The notes: generated from the sequence alone by a model not told the origin. Numbered from the stretch's first letter, positions 33,919 to 43,116 are shown. The stretch is 64,000 bases of DNA from Pseudomonas paralactis (GCF_001439735.1 NZ_JYLN01000005.1:434001-498000), one strand, 5' to 3'. Numbers and translations: made by a program.

Positions 33919-35570
33919 TTCGTCGCTGGGCCTTGCCCCTGCTCCTGCTGGCGTTTGCCGCGTTTTACCTGCTGCCGCTGGCCACCCATGGTTTGTGGAT
34001 TCCTGATGAAACCCGCTACGCGCAGATCAGCCAGGAAATGCTGCTGACCGGCAAATGGGCCTCGCCGCACTTCATGGGCATTCGTTACTTCGAAAAACCC
34101 GCTGCGGGCTACTGGATGATCGCGCTGGGCCAGGCGATTTTCGGCCAGAACCTGTTCGGCGTGCGCTTTGCCTCGGCGTTGAGCAGCGCCCTGAGCATTG
34201 TGCTGGTTTACCTGGTATCCCGCCGATTGTGGAATGACCCGCACAAAAGCCTGGTCAGCACCCTGCTGTACATGAGTTTCCTCAGCGTGGCTGCCCTGGG
34301 TGGTTATTCCAACCTGGACCCGCAGTTCACTTTCTGGGTCAACCTGACCGGCGTGGCGTTGTGGTTCTGCTTCGACAGCAGCACACGGCGCGGCCGCTTG
34401 TGGTCATGGACGCTGTTGGGTTTCGCCTGCGGCATGGGCTTCATGACCAAGGGTTTCCTGGCCTGGTTGCTGCCGGTGTTGATCGCCCTGCCCTACGCCC
34501 TCTGGCAAAAACGCCTGGGTGAGTTGTTCACGTTTGGTGGCGTGGCCGTGGTGGTCGCAATTGCTGTCAGCCTCCCCTGGGCTTTGGCTGTACACCTGCA
34601 AGAACCGGATTACTGGCATTTCTTTTTTTGGCACGAGCATATTCAACGCTTTGCCGGAGAAGACGCACAGCACGCCGAACCTTTCTGGTATTACCTGCCG
34701 CTGCTGGTCGCGTTCGCGCTTCCTTGGGTGGCCCTGCTGCCGTCCACGTTTAAGCAGGCGTGGCTGCAAAAGCGCGCGCCGAAAACCGCCTTCCTGCTGC
34801 TGTGGCTGTTGATGCCGCTGGCGTTTTTCAGCCTGGCCAAGGGCAAGTTGCCCTCCTACATCATGCCGTGCATGTTGCCCCTGGCGTTGCTGATGGGCTC
34901 GACCTTGAGCGACAAGCTCAAGCAGGGCCATGCTCGCGTCCTGCGCATTAATGGCTGGCTGAACCTGGCAATCGGGGTGCTGGCATTGCTGGCCCTCAGC
35001 TGGTTCCAGTTGAAAAAGCCGGTGTACGAACCCGGTGAGGAAACCTTCAGTCTGGTGCTGGTGTTCACCTTCCTGTTCGGCTGGATCGTGGTCAATCTGT
35101 TGCAAGCGGCACGGCCCTTGACGTTGTGGGCCGCGCCGCTGATTGGCAGCGGGTTATTGGTGTTATTGGTGCCTGCGGCGCTGCCCCATTCGGTGGTTTA
35201 TAACAAGACCCCGGACCAGTTCATCATCGATCACATTGACGAGTTGCAGCCCTCTGTCGCCCTGTTGAGCAACGATCTGGGCGCCGCTTCTGCGCTGTCA
35301 TGGCGTCTCAAACGCCCGGATATCACGCTTTACAACACCTCGGGCGAGGTCAAGTACGGGCTGGCTTACGCCGATACGGCCCATCGATTGGTCGACCCTA
35401 ACGCGATCCAGGCGTGGATGGCACAAACCCGCCGCACCGGCGCCGTCGGCGTGGTTATGCGCCTGAACAGCCAAGGTGAAAAGGAAGAGCTTGCGCTGCT
35501 GCCAACCGATGGCAAGCGTTATGCCCAGGGCAAGATCGTGATTCTGATTTTCCCGCAGGTCGCGCCATGA
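33915..35570 (+). CDS. arnT: ArnT, lipid A 4-amino-4-deoxy-L-arabinose transferase
   Basis: 551 residues from ATG 33915 in the ATGA overlap with arnD. A GT-C membrane enzyme with about 12-13 helices; the first periplasmic loop has the family motif IPDETRYAQISQEML with the acidic residues that act in catalysis, followed by FEKPAAGYW. It transfers L-Ara4N from undecaprenyl phosphate to lipid A on the periplasmic side, lowering negative charge and giving polymyxin/antimicrobial peptide resistance. Confidence 0.96.
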   Translation: MIRRWALPLLLLAFAAFYLLPLATHGLWIPDETRYAQISQEMLLTGKWASPHFMGIRYFEKPAAGYWMIALGQAIFGQNLFGVRFASALSSALSIVLVYLVSRRLWNDPHKSLVSTLLYMSFLSVAALGGYSNLDPQFTFWVNLTGVALWFCFDSSTRRGRLWSWTLLGFACGMGFMTKGFLAWLLPVLIALPYALWQKRLGELFTFGGVAVVVAIAVSLPWALAVHLQEPDYWHFFFWHEHIQRFAGEDAQHAEPFWYYLPLLVAFALPWVALLPSTFKQAWLQKRAPKTAFLLLWLLMPLAFFSLAKGKLPSYIMPCMLPLALLMGSTLSDKLKQGHARVLRINGWLNLAIGVLALLALSWFQLKKPVYEPGEETFSLVLVFTFLFGWIVVNLLQAARPLTLWAAPLIGSGLLVLLVPAALPHSVVYNKTPDQFIIDHIDELQPSVALLSNDLGAASALSWRLKRPDITLYNTSGEVKYGLAYADTAHRLVDPNAIQAWMAQTRRTGAVGVVMRLNSQGEKEELALLPTDGKRYAQGKIVILIFPQVAP

Positions 35571-35914
35571 TCACCCTGCTGCTGTTGCTCAGCGCCTGCT
35601 TGCTTACCTGCATGGGCCAGGTCTCGCAAAAGTTCGCCGTGGAAAGCTGGCGGAACATGCCCGAAGGCTGGGCATTGAGGCTGCGCTCGCCGTGGTTATG
35701 GTCAGCGCTGGTGTGCCTGGGTCTGGGCCTGTTGGTGTGGCTGCTGGTAGTGCAGCGCCTGGAAGTGGGGGTTGCCTACCCCATGCTCAGCCTGAATTTT
35801 GTGCTGGTCACACTGATGGCGCGCTTTGTATTTCACGAACCCATCGATTGCCGTCACTGGCTGGGTGTGGGGCTGGTGATTGCCGGCGTCGTCTTGCTGG
35901 GGCGCCAGGTATGA
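35567..35914 (+). CDS. arnE: ArnE, flippase subunit
   Basis: 115 residues, four membrane helices, small-multidrug-resistance-like fold. Sequence VGVAYPMLSLNFVLV and the C-terminal HWLGVGLVIAGVVLLGR fit ArnE. With ArnF it flips undecaprenyl-phosphate-L-Ara4N to the periplasmic face. Overlaps arnT and arnF by ATGA. Confidence 0.93.
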   Translation: MITLLLLLSACLLTCMGQVSQKFAVESWRNMPEGWALRLRSPWLWSALVCLGLGLLVWLLVVQRLEVGVAYPMLSLNFVLVTLMARFVFHEPIDCRHWLGVGLVIAGVVLLGRQV

Positions 35915-36324
35915 GCCGCACACAGGGTTTCGCCCTGGCCCTGGGCAGTGTCGGCCTGGTGAGTGGCGCCCAACTGGGCATGCGCTGGAGCATGACGCGC
36001 CTGCCCCTGCCCACCGAGTGGCTGGCTGCCTTTAACAGCAACAGCATCGACCCTGGCGCCCTGGGCGTGGTGATCCTGGCGATCATTGCCTACGCGCTGT
36101 CGATGCTCTGCTGGCTTGGCGCGCTCAAGCATCTGCCACTGGGCCGAGCCTACTCGTTGCTCAGCATCAGCTACGCACTGGTCTACCTGCTGGCCGCCAG
36201 CCTGCCGGTGTTCAACGAAGCTTTCTCGCTTTCAAAAACCCTGGGGGTGGCCTTGGTCATCCTCGGCGTACTGGTTATCAACTCTCGTCGTGCTTGCACC
36301 TCAAGCCCCAGGAATACCCCATGA
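35911..36324 (+). CDS. arnF: ArnF, flippase subunit
   Basis: 137 residues from ATG 35911 in the ATGA overlap. Four hydrophobic helices (GFALALGSVGLVSGAQLGMRW, VVILAIIAYALSMLCWL, LGRAYSLLSISYALVYLL, LGVALVILGVLVI). Partner of ArnE in flipping the lipid-linked sugar. The C-terminal tail SRRACTSSPRNTP is hydrophilic. The stop overlaps ugd. Confidence 0.92.
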   Translation: MSRTQGFALALGSVGLVSGAQLGMRWSMTRLPLPTEWLAAFNSNSIDPGALGVVILAIIAYALSMLCWLGALKHLPLGRAYSLLSISYALVYLLAASLPVFNEAFSLSKTLGVALVILGVLVINSRRACTSSPRNTP

Positions 36325-37703
36325 AAATCAGCGTATTTGGTAGTGGTTACGTTGGTCTGGTACAGGCCACTGTATTAGCCGAAGTCGGTCACGATGTCAT
36401 TTGCATGGACGTTGACAAAAGCAAGGTCGAGTCGCTCCAGAAAGGGCACGTGACCATCTTCGAGCCGGGCCTGGCCGCGATGGTCAAGGACAACCTGGAA
36501 AGCGGTCGCCTGCGTTTTACCTATGACGAAAAACTCGCCGTCGAGCACGGTGAAGTGCTGTTCATTGCCGTGGGAACGCCGTCGGATGAAGACGGTTCTG
36601 CCGACCTCAAATACGTGCTCTCGGTGGGTGACGCCGTGTCCCGCCACCGCCTGGAGCCGGTAATCCTGGTGGAGAAATCCACCGTGCCCGTCGGCACTGG
36701 CGACACCTTGCGCGCCCATATCGAAAAGAACCTGCATATCGCTGGCCGTCAGTTGGAGTTCGATATCGTCTCCAACCCGGAATTCCTCAAGGAAGGCTCG
36801 GCCGTTGCCGACTGCCGCCGCCCGGACCGCATCATCATTGGCTGTGAGCGCGAGGAAGTGCGTGAGGTCATGCGCGACCTGTACGCGCCGTTCAACCGCA
36901 ACCATGACCGCATCATCTTCATGGACCTGCGCAGCGCCGAACTGACCAAGTACGCCGCCAACTGCATGTTGGCCACCAAGATCAGCTTCATCAACCAGAT
37001 CGCCGAGCTGGCCGAACACCTGGGCGCCGATATTGAATCGGTGCGCCTGGGCATTGGTGCCGATTCGCGAATCGGCTACCACTTCATCTACCCAGGTTGT
37101 GGTTACGGCGGTTCGTGCTTCCCCAAAGACATGCGTGCCTTGATCCATAGCGCCAAGCAAGCCAACTGCTCCAGCGACCTGCTCGAAGCAGTGGAAGCCA
37201 TCAACCAGCGCCAGAAGAGCAAGCTGTTCGAGCGCATCAATGCGTTCTTCAAGGGCAATCTCAAGGGCAAGACCTTCGCGGTGTGGGGCCTGGCCTTCAA
37301 ACCCAACACCGATGACATGCGCGACGCTCCCAGCCGCGTGCTGATGGAAGCCCTGTGGGCCGCCGGTGCCAATGTGCGCGCCTTTGACCCGGAAGCCATG
37401 CAGGAAACCCAGCGGATCTATGGCGACGACCCGCGCCTGATGCTGATGGGGACTCCGGAGTCCACCCTGGGCGGCGCCGATGCGCTGATCGTATGCACCG
37501 AATGGCAGCAGTTCAAGGCACCGGACTTCGACCTGATTCACCAGCGCTTGAAAACCCCGGTGATCTTCGACGGCCGCAACCTGTATGACGGCGAACGCCT
37601 GACGCGCAAAGGCTTCAAGTATTTTCCCATTGGCCGTGGCGATTCCTGCGAGTTGCCGATCCCCCAGCAAAACTGGGTTGAACAGGTCAGGGATGTCGGC
37701 TAG
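36321..37703 (+). CDS. ugd: UDP-glucose 6-dehydrogenase
   Basis: 460 residues. N-terminal NAD fold KISVFGSGYVGL, catalytic Cys266 in PGCGYGGSCFPKDM and Lys210 (ELTKYAANCMLA). Oxidises UDP-glucose to UDP-glucuronate, the precursor for ArnA, so its place at the end of the arn operon is expected. Its ATG overlaps the arnF stop. Confidence 0.95.
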   Translation: MKISVFGSGYVGLVQATVLAEVGHDVICMDVDKSKVESLQKGHVTIFEPGLAAMVKDNLESGRLRFTYDEKLAVEHGEVLFIAVGTPSDEDGSADLKYVLSVGDAVSRHRLEPVILVEKSTVPVGTGDTLRAHIEKNLHIAGRQLEFDIVSNPEFLKEGSAVADCRRPDRIIIGCEREEVREVMRDLYAPFNRNHDRIIFMDLRSAELTKYAANCMLATKISFINQIAELAEHLGADIESVRLGIGADSRIGYHFIYPGCGYGGSCFPKDMRALIHSAKQANCSSDLLEAVEAINQRQKSKLFERINAFFKGNLKGKTFAVWGLAFKPNTDDMRDAPSRVLMEALWAAGANVRAFDPEAMQETQRIYGDDPRLMLMGTPESTLGGADALIVCTEWQQFKAPDFDLIHQRLKTPVIFDGRNLYDGERLTRKGFKYFPIGRGDSCELPIPQQNWVEQVRDVG

Positions 37704-39326
37704 GTGAACAAGGCTTTCCCATCCATGCAGAGCGCCACGATCCGCCGCCAGTCGCTGGGGCTCGGGCTGTTGGCGCTGGTGCTGTTTATCGCCGGCAACT
37801 GGCACCAGGCAATTATCGGTTTTGATTCGCGCTTCGTGATGTTCGCCCAGGAAATGCTGCGCCACGGGCCAGGTTTTTTCCCCACGACCTACGGCCAACC
37901 ATATGCCGACTACCTGGCCACTTCAACGCTGCTGACCTGGCTGCTGTCATTGCCTCTGGGCCAGGTCACCAGCCTGACGGCATGGCTGCCCAGTGCTGTC
38001 GCCTCAACACTGATCGTCATGCTGGTTTATCGCCTGACTGCGCCCTACTCCCTGCGCTGGGGGATGTTGAGCGTGGCAATGTTGCTGCTCAGCAGCACCT
38101 TCGTCAGCGAAACCCGCGCGGTCTCCCTGGACCAGATGCTCGCCGCCGTGACCCTGGCGGTGTTTTACCTGGGCTATGCCCATGATCACTTCGCTGCTGC
38201 CAAGCGCTTGCATTGGGTGTTTGTGTTGCTGCTGCTCGGGTTTGCCCTGCGTGGGCCGATTGGTTTGGTGATTCCCACTGGCGTGTTGTGCAGCTATTAC
38301 CTGATCAACCAGCAGTGGCGTCGTTTGTTCAGCTTCGGCCTGCTGGCGTTGGCGCTGCTGGCGGCGTGCGTCGGCCTGTTGCTGCTGCTGGCCAAGCTCA
38401 GCGGCGGCGAAGACTTCATGCATGACGTGATTCGTATGCAGTTTCTGGGGCGCATGGATGGCAGCGAAGGCTCCGGCGGTGTGCTGTATTACTTCACCAG
38501 TTCCCTGGGCAACTACGCCCTGGCTTATCCGCTGGCAGTCCTGGTGCTGGTGGCGATCATGATCGGCAGGCGGCGTGCGCCGGAGCCCGCGTTGAAGCTG
38601 GTGCTGTATTGCGCAGCGGCGGGTGTGCTGGTGATGGTAGGCCTGTCGGTACCCCAGGCGAAAAAAGCGCGCTATATCCTGCCGATGTTGCCGATGGCCG
38701 CGATCATCGCCGCGTACCCGTTCCAGGCGACACAGGGGCGACTGTTTGCCTGGCTGCGCGGCCTGACGCTGGGCGTCTGGACACTATTGCCGACGCTGTT
38801 GGTGATTGGCCTGCTGATGGCACGGCGGCGTTATCCGCAACCGCTGGCCAACCTCGAAGTAATCTTCGTCGTACTTGGCCTGCTTCAGACCCTGGCGCTG
38901 CTGACCCTGCTCAAGTCGCGGCTGCGTACATTTGGCCCGGCCCTGGCCGCAGTGCTGGCCCTTTGGACAACCTACATCCTGGTGGTTGAACCCCTGGAGC
39001 GTCAGTTATACGACACCCGCACGTTCAGCCTCGCCGTCAAGGCGCAAGTCCTGCAGCAACCAGCGCCCGTGGTGCTGCACGCGCTGGGTAAAGATGCGAA
39101 AGCCATCAAGTTCATGGTCAACTTCGATTGTGACAAGGTGCCGCTGTTTACCCAATTGCCCATCGAATTGAAGCCGATTCAGGCGCCGGCATGGTTGGTC
39201 ATGAGCCAGGCCGACTTCCAGGCGCTGGACGATCCACGCCTGCGTTCAATTACGCCCACGCTGACAGGCGAGTTCGACAAGAACCCTTACGTATTGCTGC
39301 ATCTGGTAAAAACCACAGTGCCATAA
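37704..39326 (+). CDS. ArnT-like GT-C glycosyltransferase
   Basis: 540 residues from GTG 37704, directly after the ugd stop. About 11-12 membrane helices; the first loop has the GT39/ArnT-type acidic motif GFDSRFVMFAQEML. It is the last gene of the arn operon and is a second, diverged ArnT-like enzyme. Such genes after ugd are, as I recall, frequent in pseudomonads; the acceptor may be another surface glycan. AGTGC/GCACT followed by TTTT just past the stop (39317-39334) is a possible short terminator. Confidence 0.85.
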   Translation: MNKAFPSMQSATIRRQSLGLGLLALVLFIAGNWHQAIIGFDSRFVMFAQEMLRHGPGFFPTTYGQPYADYLATSTLLTWLLSLPLGQVTSLTAWLPSAVASTLIVMLVYRLTAPYSLRWGMLSVAMLLLSSTFVSETRAVSLDQMLAAVTLAVFYLGYAHDHFAAAKRLHWVFVLLLLGFALRGPIGLVIPTGVLCSYYLINQQWRRLFSFGLLALALLAACVGLLLLLAKLSGGEDFMHDVIRMQFLGRMDGSEGSGGVLYYFTSSLGNYALAYPLAVLVLVAIMIGRRRAPEPALKLVLYCAAAGVLVMVGLSVPQAKKARYILPMLPMAAIIAAYPFQATQGRLFAWLRGLTLGVWTLLPTLLVIGLLMARRRYPQPLANLEVIFVVLGLLQTLALLTLLKSRLRTFGPALAAVLALWTTYILVVEPLERQLYDTRTFSLAVKAQVLQQPAPVVLHALGKDAKAIKFMVNFDCDKVPLFTQLPIELKPIQAPAWLVMSQADFQALDDPRLRSITPTLTGEFDKNPYVLLHLVKTTVP

Positions 39327-39611
39327 GCACTTTTCCAGGGGCATTGTAAGAAAGAGCGCCGACTCTTTAATGGGTGGGCGTCTTTCATCAAAGGCACCAA
39401 GAAAACACCTACATTCCTTTGCGTAATGGCTGGTGCACTTTCCCTTCCTGTGCCTGGAACCCGACGGTAGACTCGCTGCCACGTGCACTAAGTATTTACC
39501 ACCCGATCGTCAGGGCTGTCCCGAAAGCGCTTGGGTCAAGGCACGCCATAATTACAAGGACGTTGTAGGCTGCCCACGCGCGATGGCTTACTTCATCGAG
39601 AGGACAATGCC

Positions 39612-39836
39612 GTGCGAGAGGAACTGTTGAATGTACCTGTACCAAGACTGGATCGGCTGATGGCATTGCGCGACGCGCTGGTGGCGTTAAAGGGGCCGCT
39701 CGCAGACGACCCCAGGCTGCGCGAAGATCTGCATGAGCGCTTGTTCAATGAAGAGGCCAATAACCGGGTGTTGGGCAAAGTCAGCCCACCAGCGCCCACT
39801 GTGGCAGGCTCCATTAGCTTGGGCGATGCCTTTTAA
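39612..39836 (+). CDS. Small hypothetical protein (74 aa)
   Basis: Begins at GTG 39612, with GAGAGGA upstream at suitable spacing. Sequence MREELLNVPVPRLDRLMALR then a basic/acidic amphipathic helix (ALRDALVALKGPLADDPRLREDLHERLF) and a Pro-rich tail. Cytosolic, no known motif. The preceding 285 bases after the glycosyltransferase hold no convincing gene, so it has its own promoter or reads through. Conservation would be needed to prove it is translated. Confidence 0.5.
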   Translation: MREELLNVPVPRLDRLMALRDALVALKGPLADDPRLREDLHERLFNEEANNRVLGKVSPPAPTVAGSISLGDAF

Positions 39837-39869
39837 CTGCATTAGTTTTGCGTTTAACCCTCATTAATA

Positions 39870-39885
39870 TGCACTGGTACGATCG
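39870..39885 (+). repeat. Direct repeat copy 1: TGCACTGGTACGATCG
   Basis: A 16-base sequence found again exactly at 40768-40783. This copy is in the leader of the HPP gene, the other in the leader of the 3-hydroxyisobutyryl-CoA hydrolase gene. CTGGTACGATC is loosely similar to half sites of GntR/FadR-type operators. See copy 2. Confidence 0.6.
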
Positions 39886-39936
39886 GGTCAACCTCGGCAA
39901 ACTGCGCAGGTTCCTCCCCCAAATATTGGAACGTTC

Positions 39937-39974
39937 AAAGGGCTGCACCGGGAAACCAGGCAGGCCTTTTTTTT
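39937..39974 (+). terminator. Intrinsic terminator directly before the HPP gene
   Basis: AAAGGGCTGC (39937-39946) pairs with GCAGGCCTTT (39960-39969), ten pairs with one mismatch, followed by eight T (39967-39974). It ends 12 bases before the HPP start codon, leaving no room for a promoter. It could end the mRNA of the 74-residue gene, end a small RNA, or attenuate the HPP gene. Confidence 0.75.
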
Positions 39975-39986
39975 CGCCCGCCGTTT

Positions 39987-40709
39987 ATGGATCGTCTTTA
40001 CATGCTCGCTCGCTGGTTACCCGCTTCAATCAACACCCGCCCCGCTGAATGGAGCCGTGCCGGGATCGGCATGGCCTTGGGAACCCTGCTCAGTGTCTGG
40101 GCTTGCGCCCAGGTATTCGGCATGGAGGTTGCCCTGCATTTGCTCGGGCCCCTTGGCGCTTCGGCCGTGTTGCTGTTCGCGGTGTCCTCGGGAGCGCTGG
40201 CCCAGCCATGGTCAATCATGGGCAGTTACCTGTGTGCCGGTATCGTTGCCTTGCTGGTGGCACGGGTACTGGGGCGAACCCTGGGCAGCGCGTGCCTGGC
40301 GGCAGGCATGACGGTAATCCTGATTTGTTGGCTGCGTTGTTTGCACCCACCGGCCGGTGGCCTGGCCATGACGCTGGTGCTGGCCGACCCTGCGTCCATC
40401 GCCCTGGGCTGGTACGAACTGGCGCCTGTTATGCTGGGTGCCGGCGCTCTGCTGGGGTGCGCGCTGGTCTACAACAATGCCACGCGCACGCGGTATCCCA
40501 AGGGGTTGGCCGAGCCTGCACCTGTGGTCCTCGGCGTTCAGCCCGTCAGCGATCCGTCGATCACAGCGGCCGACCTCAAGCTGGCGCTGGCCGAAATGGA
40601 GCAGTTTTACGATGTCGAGCCAACCGAGCTGGAGCAGCTGATCCACGCAGCGGAAGGACACGCACGGCGGCGCAGTATCGGTGAGGTCCTGGCCAACCGC
40701 GTGGTTTGA
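39987..40709 (+). CDS. HPP family integral membrane protein
   Basis: 240 residues. The eponymous motif is present in LRCLHPPAGGLAMTL (about residue 118). Around four membrane helices in the first 160 residues are followed by a soluble C-tail with a helical region (ITAADLKLALAEMEQFYDVE). HPP proteins are found in bacteria and chloroplasts and some have been linked to nitrite transport; function in Pseudomonas is unclear. No Shine-Dalgarno is visible before the ATG at 39987, so the true start could be further in (Met6). An intrinsic terminator lies just upstream. Confidence 0.8.
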   Translation: MDRLYMLARWLPASINTRPAEWSRAGIGMALGTLLSVWACAQVFGMEVALHLLGPLGASAVLLFAVSSGALAQPWSIMGSYLCAGIVALLVARVLGRTLGSACLAAGMTVILICWLRCLHPPAGGLAMTLVLADPASIALGWYELAPVMLGAGALLGCALVYNNATRTRYPKGLAEPAPVVLGVQPVSDPSITAADLKLALAEMEQFYDVEPTELEQLIHAAEGHARRRSIGEVLANRVV

Positions 40710-40767
40710 TCCCTGCTGCATAAATGCAACAACGACCTGCATGATTGAAGGTTGTACTGGGCAAATT

Positions 40768-40783
40768 TGCACTGGTACGATCG
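40768..40783 (+). repeat. Direct repeat copy 2: TGCACTGGTACGATCG
   Basis: Identical to 39870-39885. It lies 57 bases before the ATG of the hydrolase gene, in the place expected for a promoter-proximal operator. No other copies were noticed in the window by eye. Confidence 0.6.
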
Positions 40784-40840
40784 CGAGAAGGTTCGCCCGC
40801 GAACATCTTGATAAAGAACAATAAAAGCAGGGAGTTAGTG

Positions 40841-41941
40841 ATGACTGCTCAGGTTTCATCCGAAGCAAGCCGCGCCGATATTCAGCAACAAGTACTGAGT
40901 GAAGTGCGTAACCATATCGGCCACCTCACCCTCAATCGCCCCGCCGGCTTGAATGCCATCACCCTCGACATGGTCCGCCAGCTGACTGCGCAGTTGCAGG
41001 CGTGGGCCGATGACCCGCAGGTATACGCAGTGGTGCTGCGCGGCGCCGGCGAAAAAGCCTTCTGCGCCGGCGGCGACATCCGTTCGCTGTACGACAGCTT
41101 CAAGAACGGCGACACCCTGCACCAGGATTTCTTCGTCGAAGAATATGCCCTCGACCTGGCTATCCACCATTACCGTAAACCGGTGGTGGCATTGATGGAC
41201 GGCTTCGTCCTCGGCGGCGGCATGGGCCTGGTACAAGGCGCGGACCTTCGGGTCGTGACTGAACGCAGCCGTCTGGCGATGCCGGAAGTGGCTATCGGCT
41301 ACTTCCCCGATGTAGGTGGCAGTTATTTTCTGTCGCGTATTCCCGGTGAGCTGGGAACCTACCTTGGCGTGACCGGCGTGCAGATACGTGCCGCCGATGC
41401 GCTGTATTGCGGACTGGCCGACTGGTCTATCGACAGCGCCAAACTCCCCGCCCTGGACAACAAACTCGACCAGCTGCAATGGAGCGATTCACCCCTCAAG
41501 GATTTGCAAGGTGTGCTAGCCAAACTGGCGGTGCAGCAATTGCCCGATGCGCCGCTGGCGGCCCTGCGCCCGGTTATTGATCACTTCTTCGCGCTGCCGG
41601 ACGTACCGAGCATCGTTGAGCAATTACAGGCAGTTACCGTCGCCGACACCCATGAATGGGCATTGAATACCGCCCACCTGATGCAGACCCGTTCGCCCTT
41701 GGCCATGGCCGTGACTTTGCAAATGCTGCGTCGTGGCCGGCACCTTGCGCTGGAACAGTGCTTTGCTCTGGAGCTGCACCTGGACCGCCAATGGTTCGAG
41801 CGTGGCGATCTGATCGAAGGCGTTCGCGCCCTGATCATCGACAAGGATAAAGCCCCACGCTGGAACCCGCCCACGCTCGATGCGCTGGACGACGGCCATG
41901 TCGATAGCTTCTTCCGCGACTTCGCGCAGATTGGGAAATAA
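40841..41941 (+). CDS. 3-hydroxyisobutyryl-CoA hydrolase
   Basis: 366 residues from ATG 40841 with GGGAG upstream; the open frame before it has no start with signal. Crotonase fold with oxyanion hole motifs AFCAGGDIRSLYD and DGFVLGGGMGLVQGADLRV, and MPEVAIGYFPDVGGSYFLSR, the HIBCH-specific acid/base pattern. The long C-terminal segment (about residue 250 on) separates it from enoyl-CoA hydratases. It hydrolyses 3-hydroxyisobutyryl-CoA in valine breakdown. The acyl-CoA dehydrogenase next to it supports this. Confidence 0.92.
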   Translation: MTAQVSSEASRADIQQQVLSEVRNHIGHLTLNRPAGLNAITLDMVRQLTAQLQAWADDPQVYAVVLRGAGEKAFCAGGDIRSLYDSFKNGDTLHQDFFVEEYALDLAIHHYRKPVVALMDGFVLGGGMGLVQGADLRVVTERSRLAMPEVAIGYFPDVGGSYFLSRIPGELGTYLGVTGVQIRAADALYCGLADWSIDSAKLPALDNKLDQLQWSDSPLKDLQGVLAKLAVQQLPDAPLAALRPVIDHFFALPDVPSIVEQLQAVTVADTHEWALNTAHLMQTRSPLAMAVTLQMLRRGRHLALEQCFALELHLDRQWFERGDLIEGVRALIIDKDKAPRWNPPTLDALDDGHVDSFFRDFAQIGK

Positions 41942-41944
41942 GCC

Positions 41945-43096
41945 ATGCAAGATCTTGAATACACAGAAGAACAAATCATGATCCGCGACATGGCGCGCGA
42001 CTTCGCCCGTGGCGAAATCGCCCCTTACGCCCAAGCCTGGGAAAAAGCCGGCTGGATCGACGACGCGCTGGTGGCGAAGATGGGCGAGCTGGGCCTGCTC
42101 GGCATGGTGGTCCCGGAAGAATGGGGCGGCACCTATGTGGACTATGTGGCCTACGCGCTGGCCGTGGAGGAGATCTCTGCAGGTGACGGCGCCACTGGCG
42201 CCTTGATGAGTATCCATAATTCAGTGGGTTGCGGGCCTATCCTCAACTACGGCACAGCCGAGCAAAAACACACCTGGCTGGCCGAACTCGCCAGCGGCCA
42301 GGCCATCGGCTGCTTCTGCCTGACCGAACCTCAGGCCGGCTCCGAAGCGCACAACCTGCGCACCCGCGCCGAATTGAAGGACGGCCAGTGGGTCATCAAC
42401 GGCGCCAAGCAATTTGTCAGCAACGGCAAGCGTGCGAAGTTGGCCATCGTGTTTGCGGTGACCGATCCGGAATTGGGCAAGAAGGGTATTTCAGCGTTTC
42501 TGGTGCCTACCGACACCCCGGGGTTTGTGGTCGACCGCACCGAACACAAGATGGGCATCCGTGCCTCGGACACCTGTGCCGTTACGCTCAACCAATGCAG
42601 CGTGCCCGAAGCCAACCTGCTGGGTGAGCGCGGCAAGGGCCTGGCGATCGCCCTGTCCAACCTGGAAGGTGGACGCATCGGGATTGCCGCCCAGGCTCTG
42701 GGCATTGCCCGCGCCGCCTTTGAAGCAGCACTGGCTTATGCCCGGGATCGGGTGCAGTTCGACAAGGCAATCATCGAACACCAGAGCGTGGCCAACCTGT
42801 TGGCCGACATGCAAACGCAGCTGAACGCAGCGCGCTTGCTGATCCTCCACGCGGCACGCCTGCGCACCGCCGGTAAACCGTGCTTGTCCGAAGCGTCACA
42901 GGCCAAGCTGTTTGCCTCGGAAATGGCCGAGCGGGTCTGCTCCAAGGCGATGCAGATCCATGGTGGGTATGGGTATCTGGAGGATTATCCGGTGGAGCGT
43001 TACTACCGGGATGCGCGGATCACGCAGATTTACGAAGGCACCAGCGAAATTCAGCGGATGGTGATTGCCAGGGAGTTGAAAAACTACCAGCTCTAA
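41945..43096 (+). CDS. Acyl-CoA dehydrogenase, isobutyryl-CoA dehydrogenase type
   Basis: 383 residues. FAD/substrate motifs CFCLTEPQAGSEAHN and ALSNLEGGRIGIAAQALGIA, and catalytic Glu in QIYEGTSEIQRMV near the C-terminus. Starts 3 bases after the hydrolase stop. With the hydrolase this makes part of the valine catabolic route, so isobutyryl-CoA is the likely substrate, though related short-chain acyl-CoAs cannot be excluded. The dehydrogenase at 44012 is a paralogue in a different operon. Confidence 0.9.
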   Translation: MQDLEYTEEQIMIRDMARDFARGEIAPYAQAWEKAGWIDDALVAKMGELGLLGMVVPEEWGGTYVDYVAYALAVEEISAGDGATGALMSIHNSVGCGPILNYGTAEQKHTWLAELASGQAIGCFCLTEPQAGSEAHNLRTRAELKDGQWVINGAKQFVSNGKRAKLAIVFAVTDPELGKKGISAFLVPTDTPGFVVDRTEHKMGIRASDTCAVTLNQCSVPEANLLGERGKGLAIALSNLEGGRIGIAAQALGIARAAFEAALAYARDRVQFDKAIIEHQSVANLLADMQTQLNAARLLILHAARLRTAGKPCLSEASQAKLFASEMAERVCSKAMQIHGGYGYLEDYPVERYYRDARITQIYEGTSEIQRMVIARELKNYQL

Positions 43097-43116
43097 CGGA
43101 CACCACACAAAACCTT

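Noticed and set aside
36375..37898. 507-codon frame antisense to ugd
   Set aside because: Antisense to a clear UDP-glucose dehydrogenase; no ribosome-binding site and typical shadow composition.
39433..39630. 65-codon frame just before the 74-residue gene
   Set aside because: It overlaps the start of the better supported GTG frame at 39612 and has no ribosome-binding site of its own.
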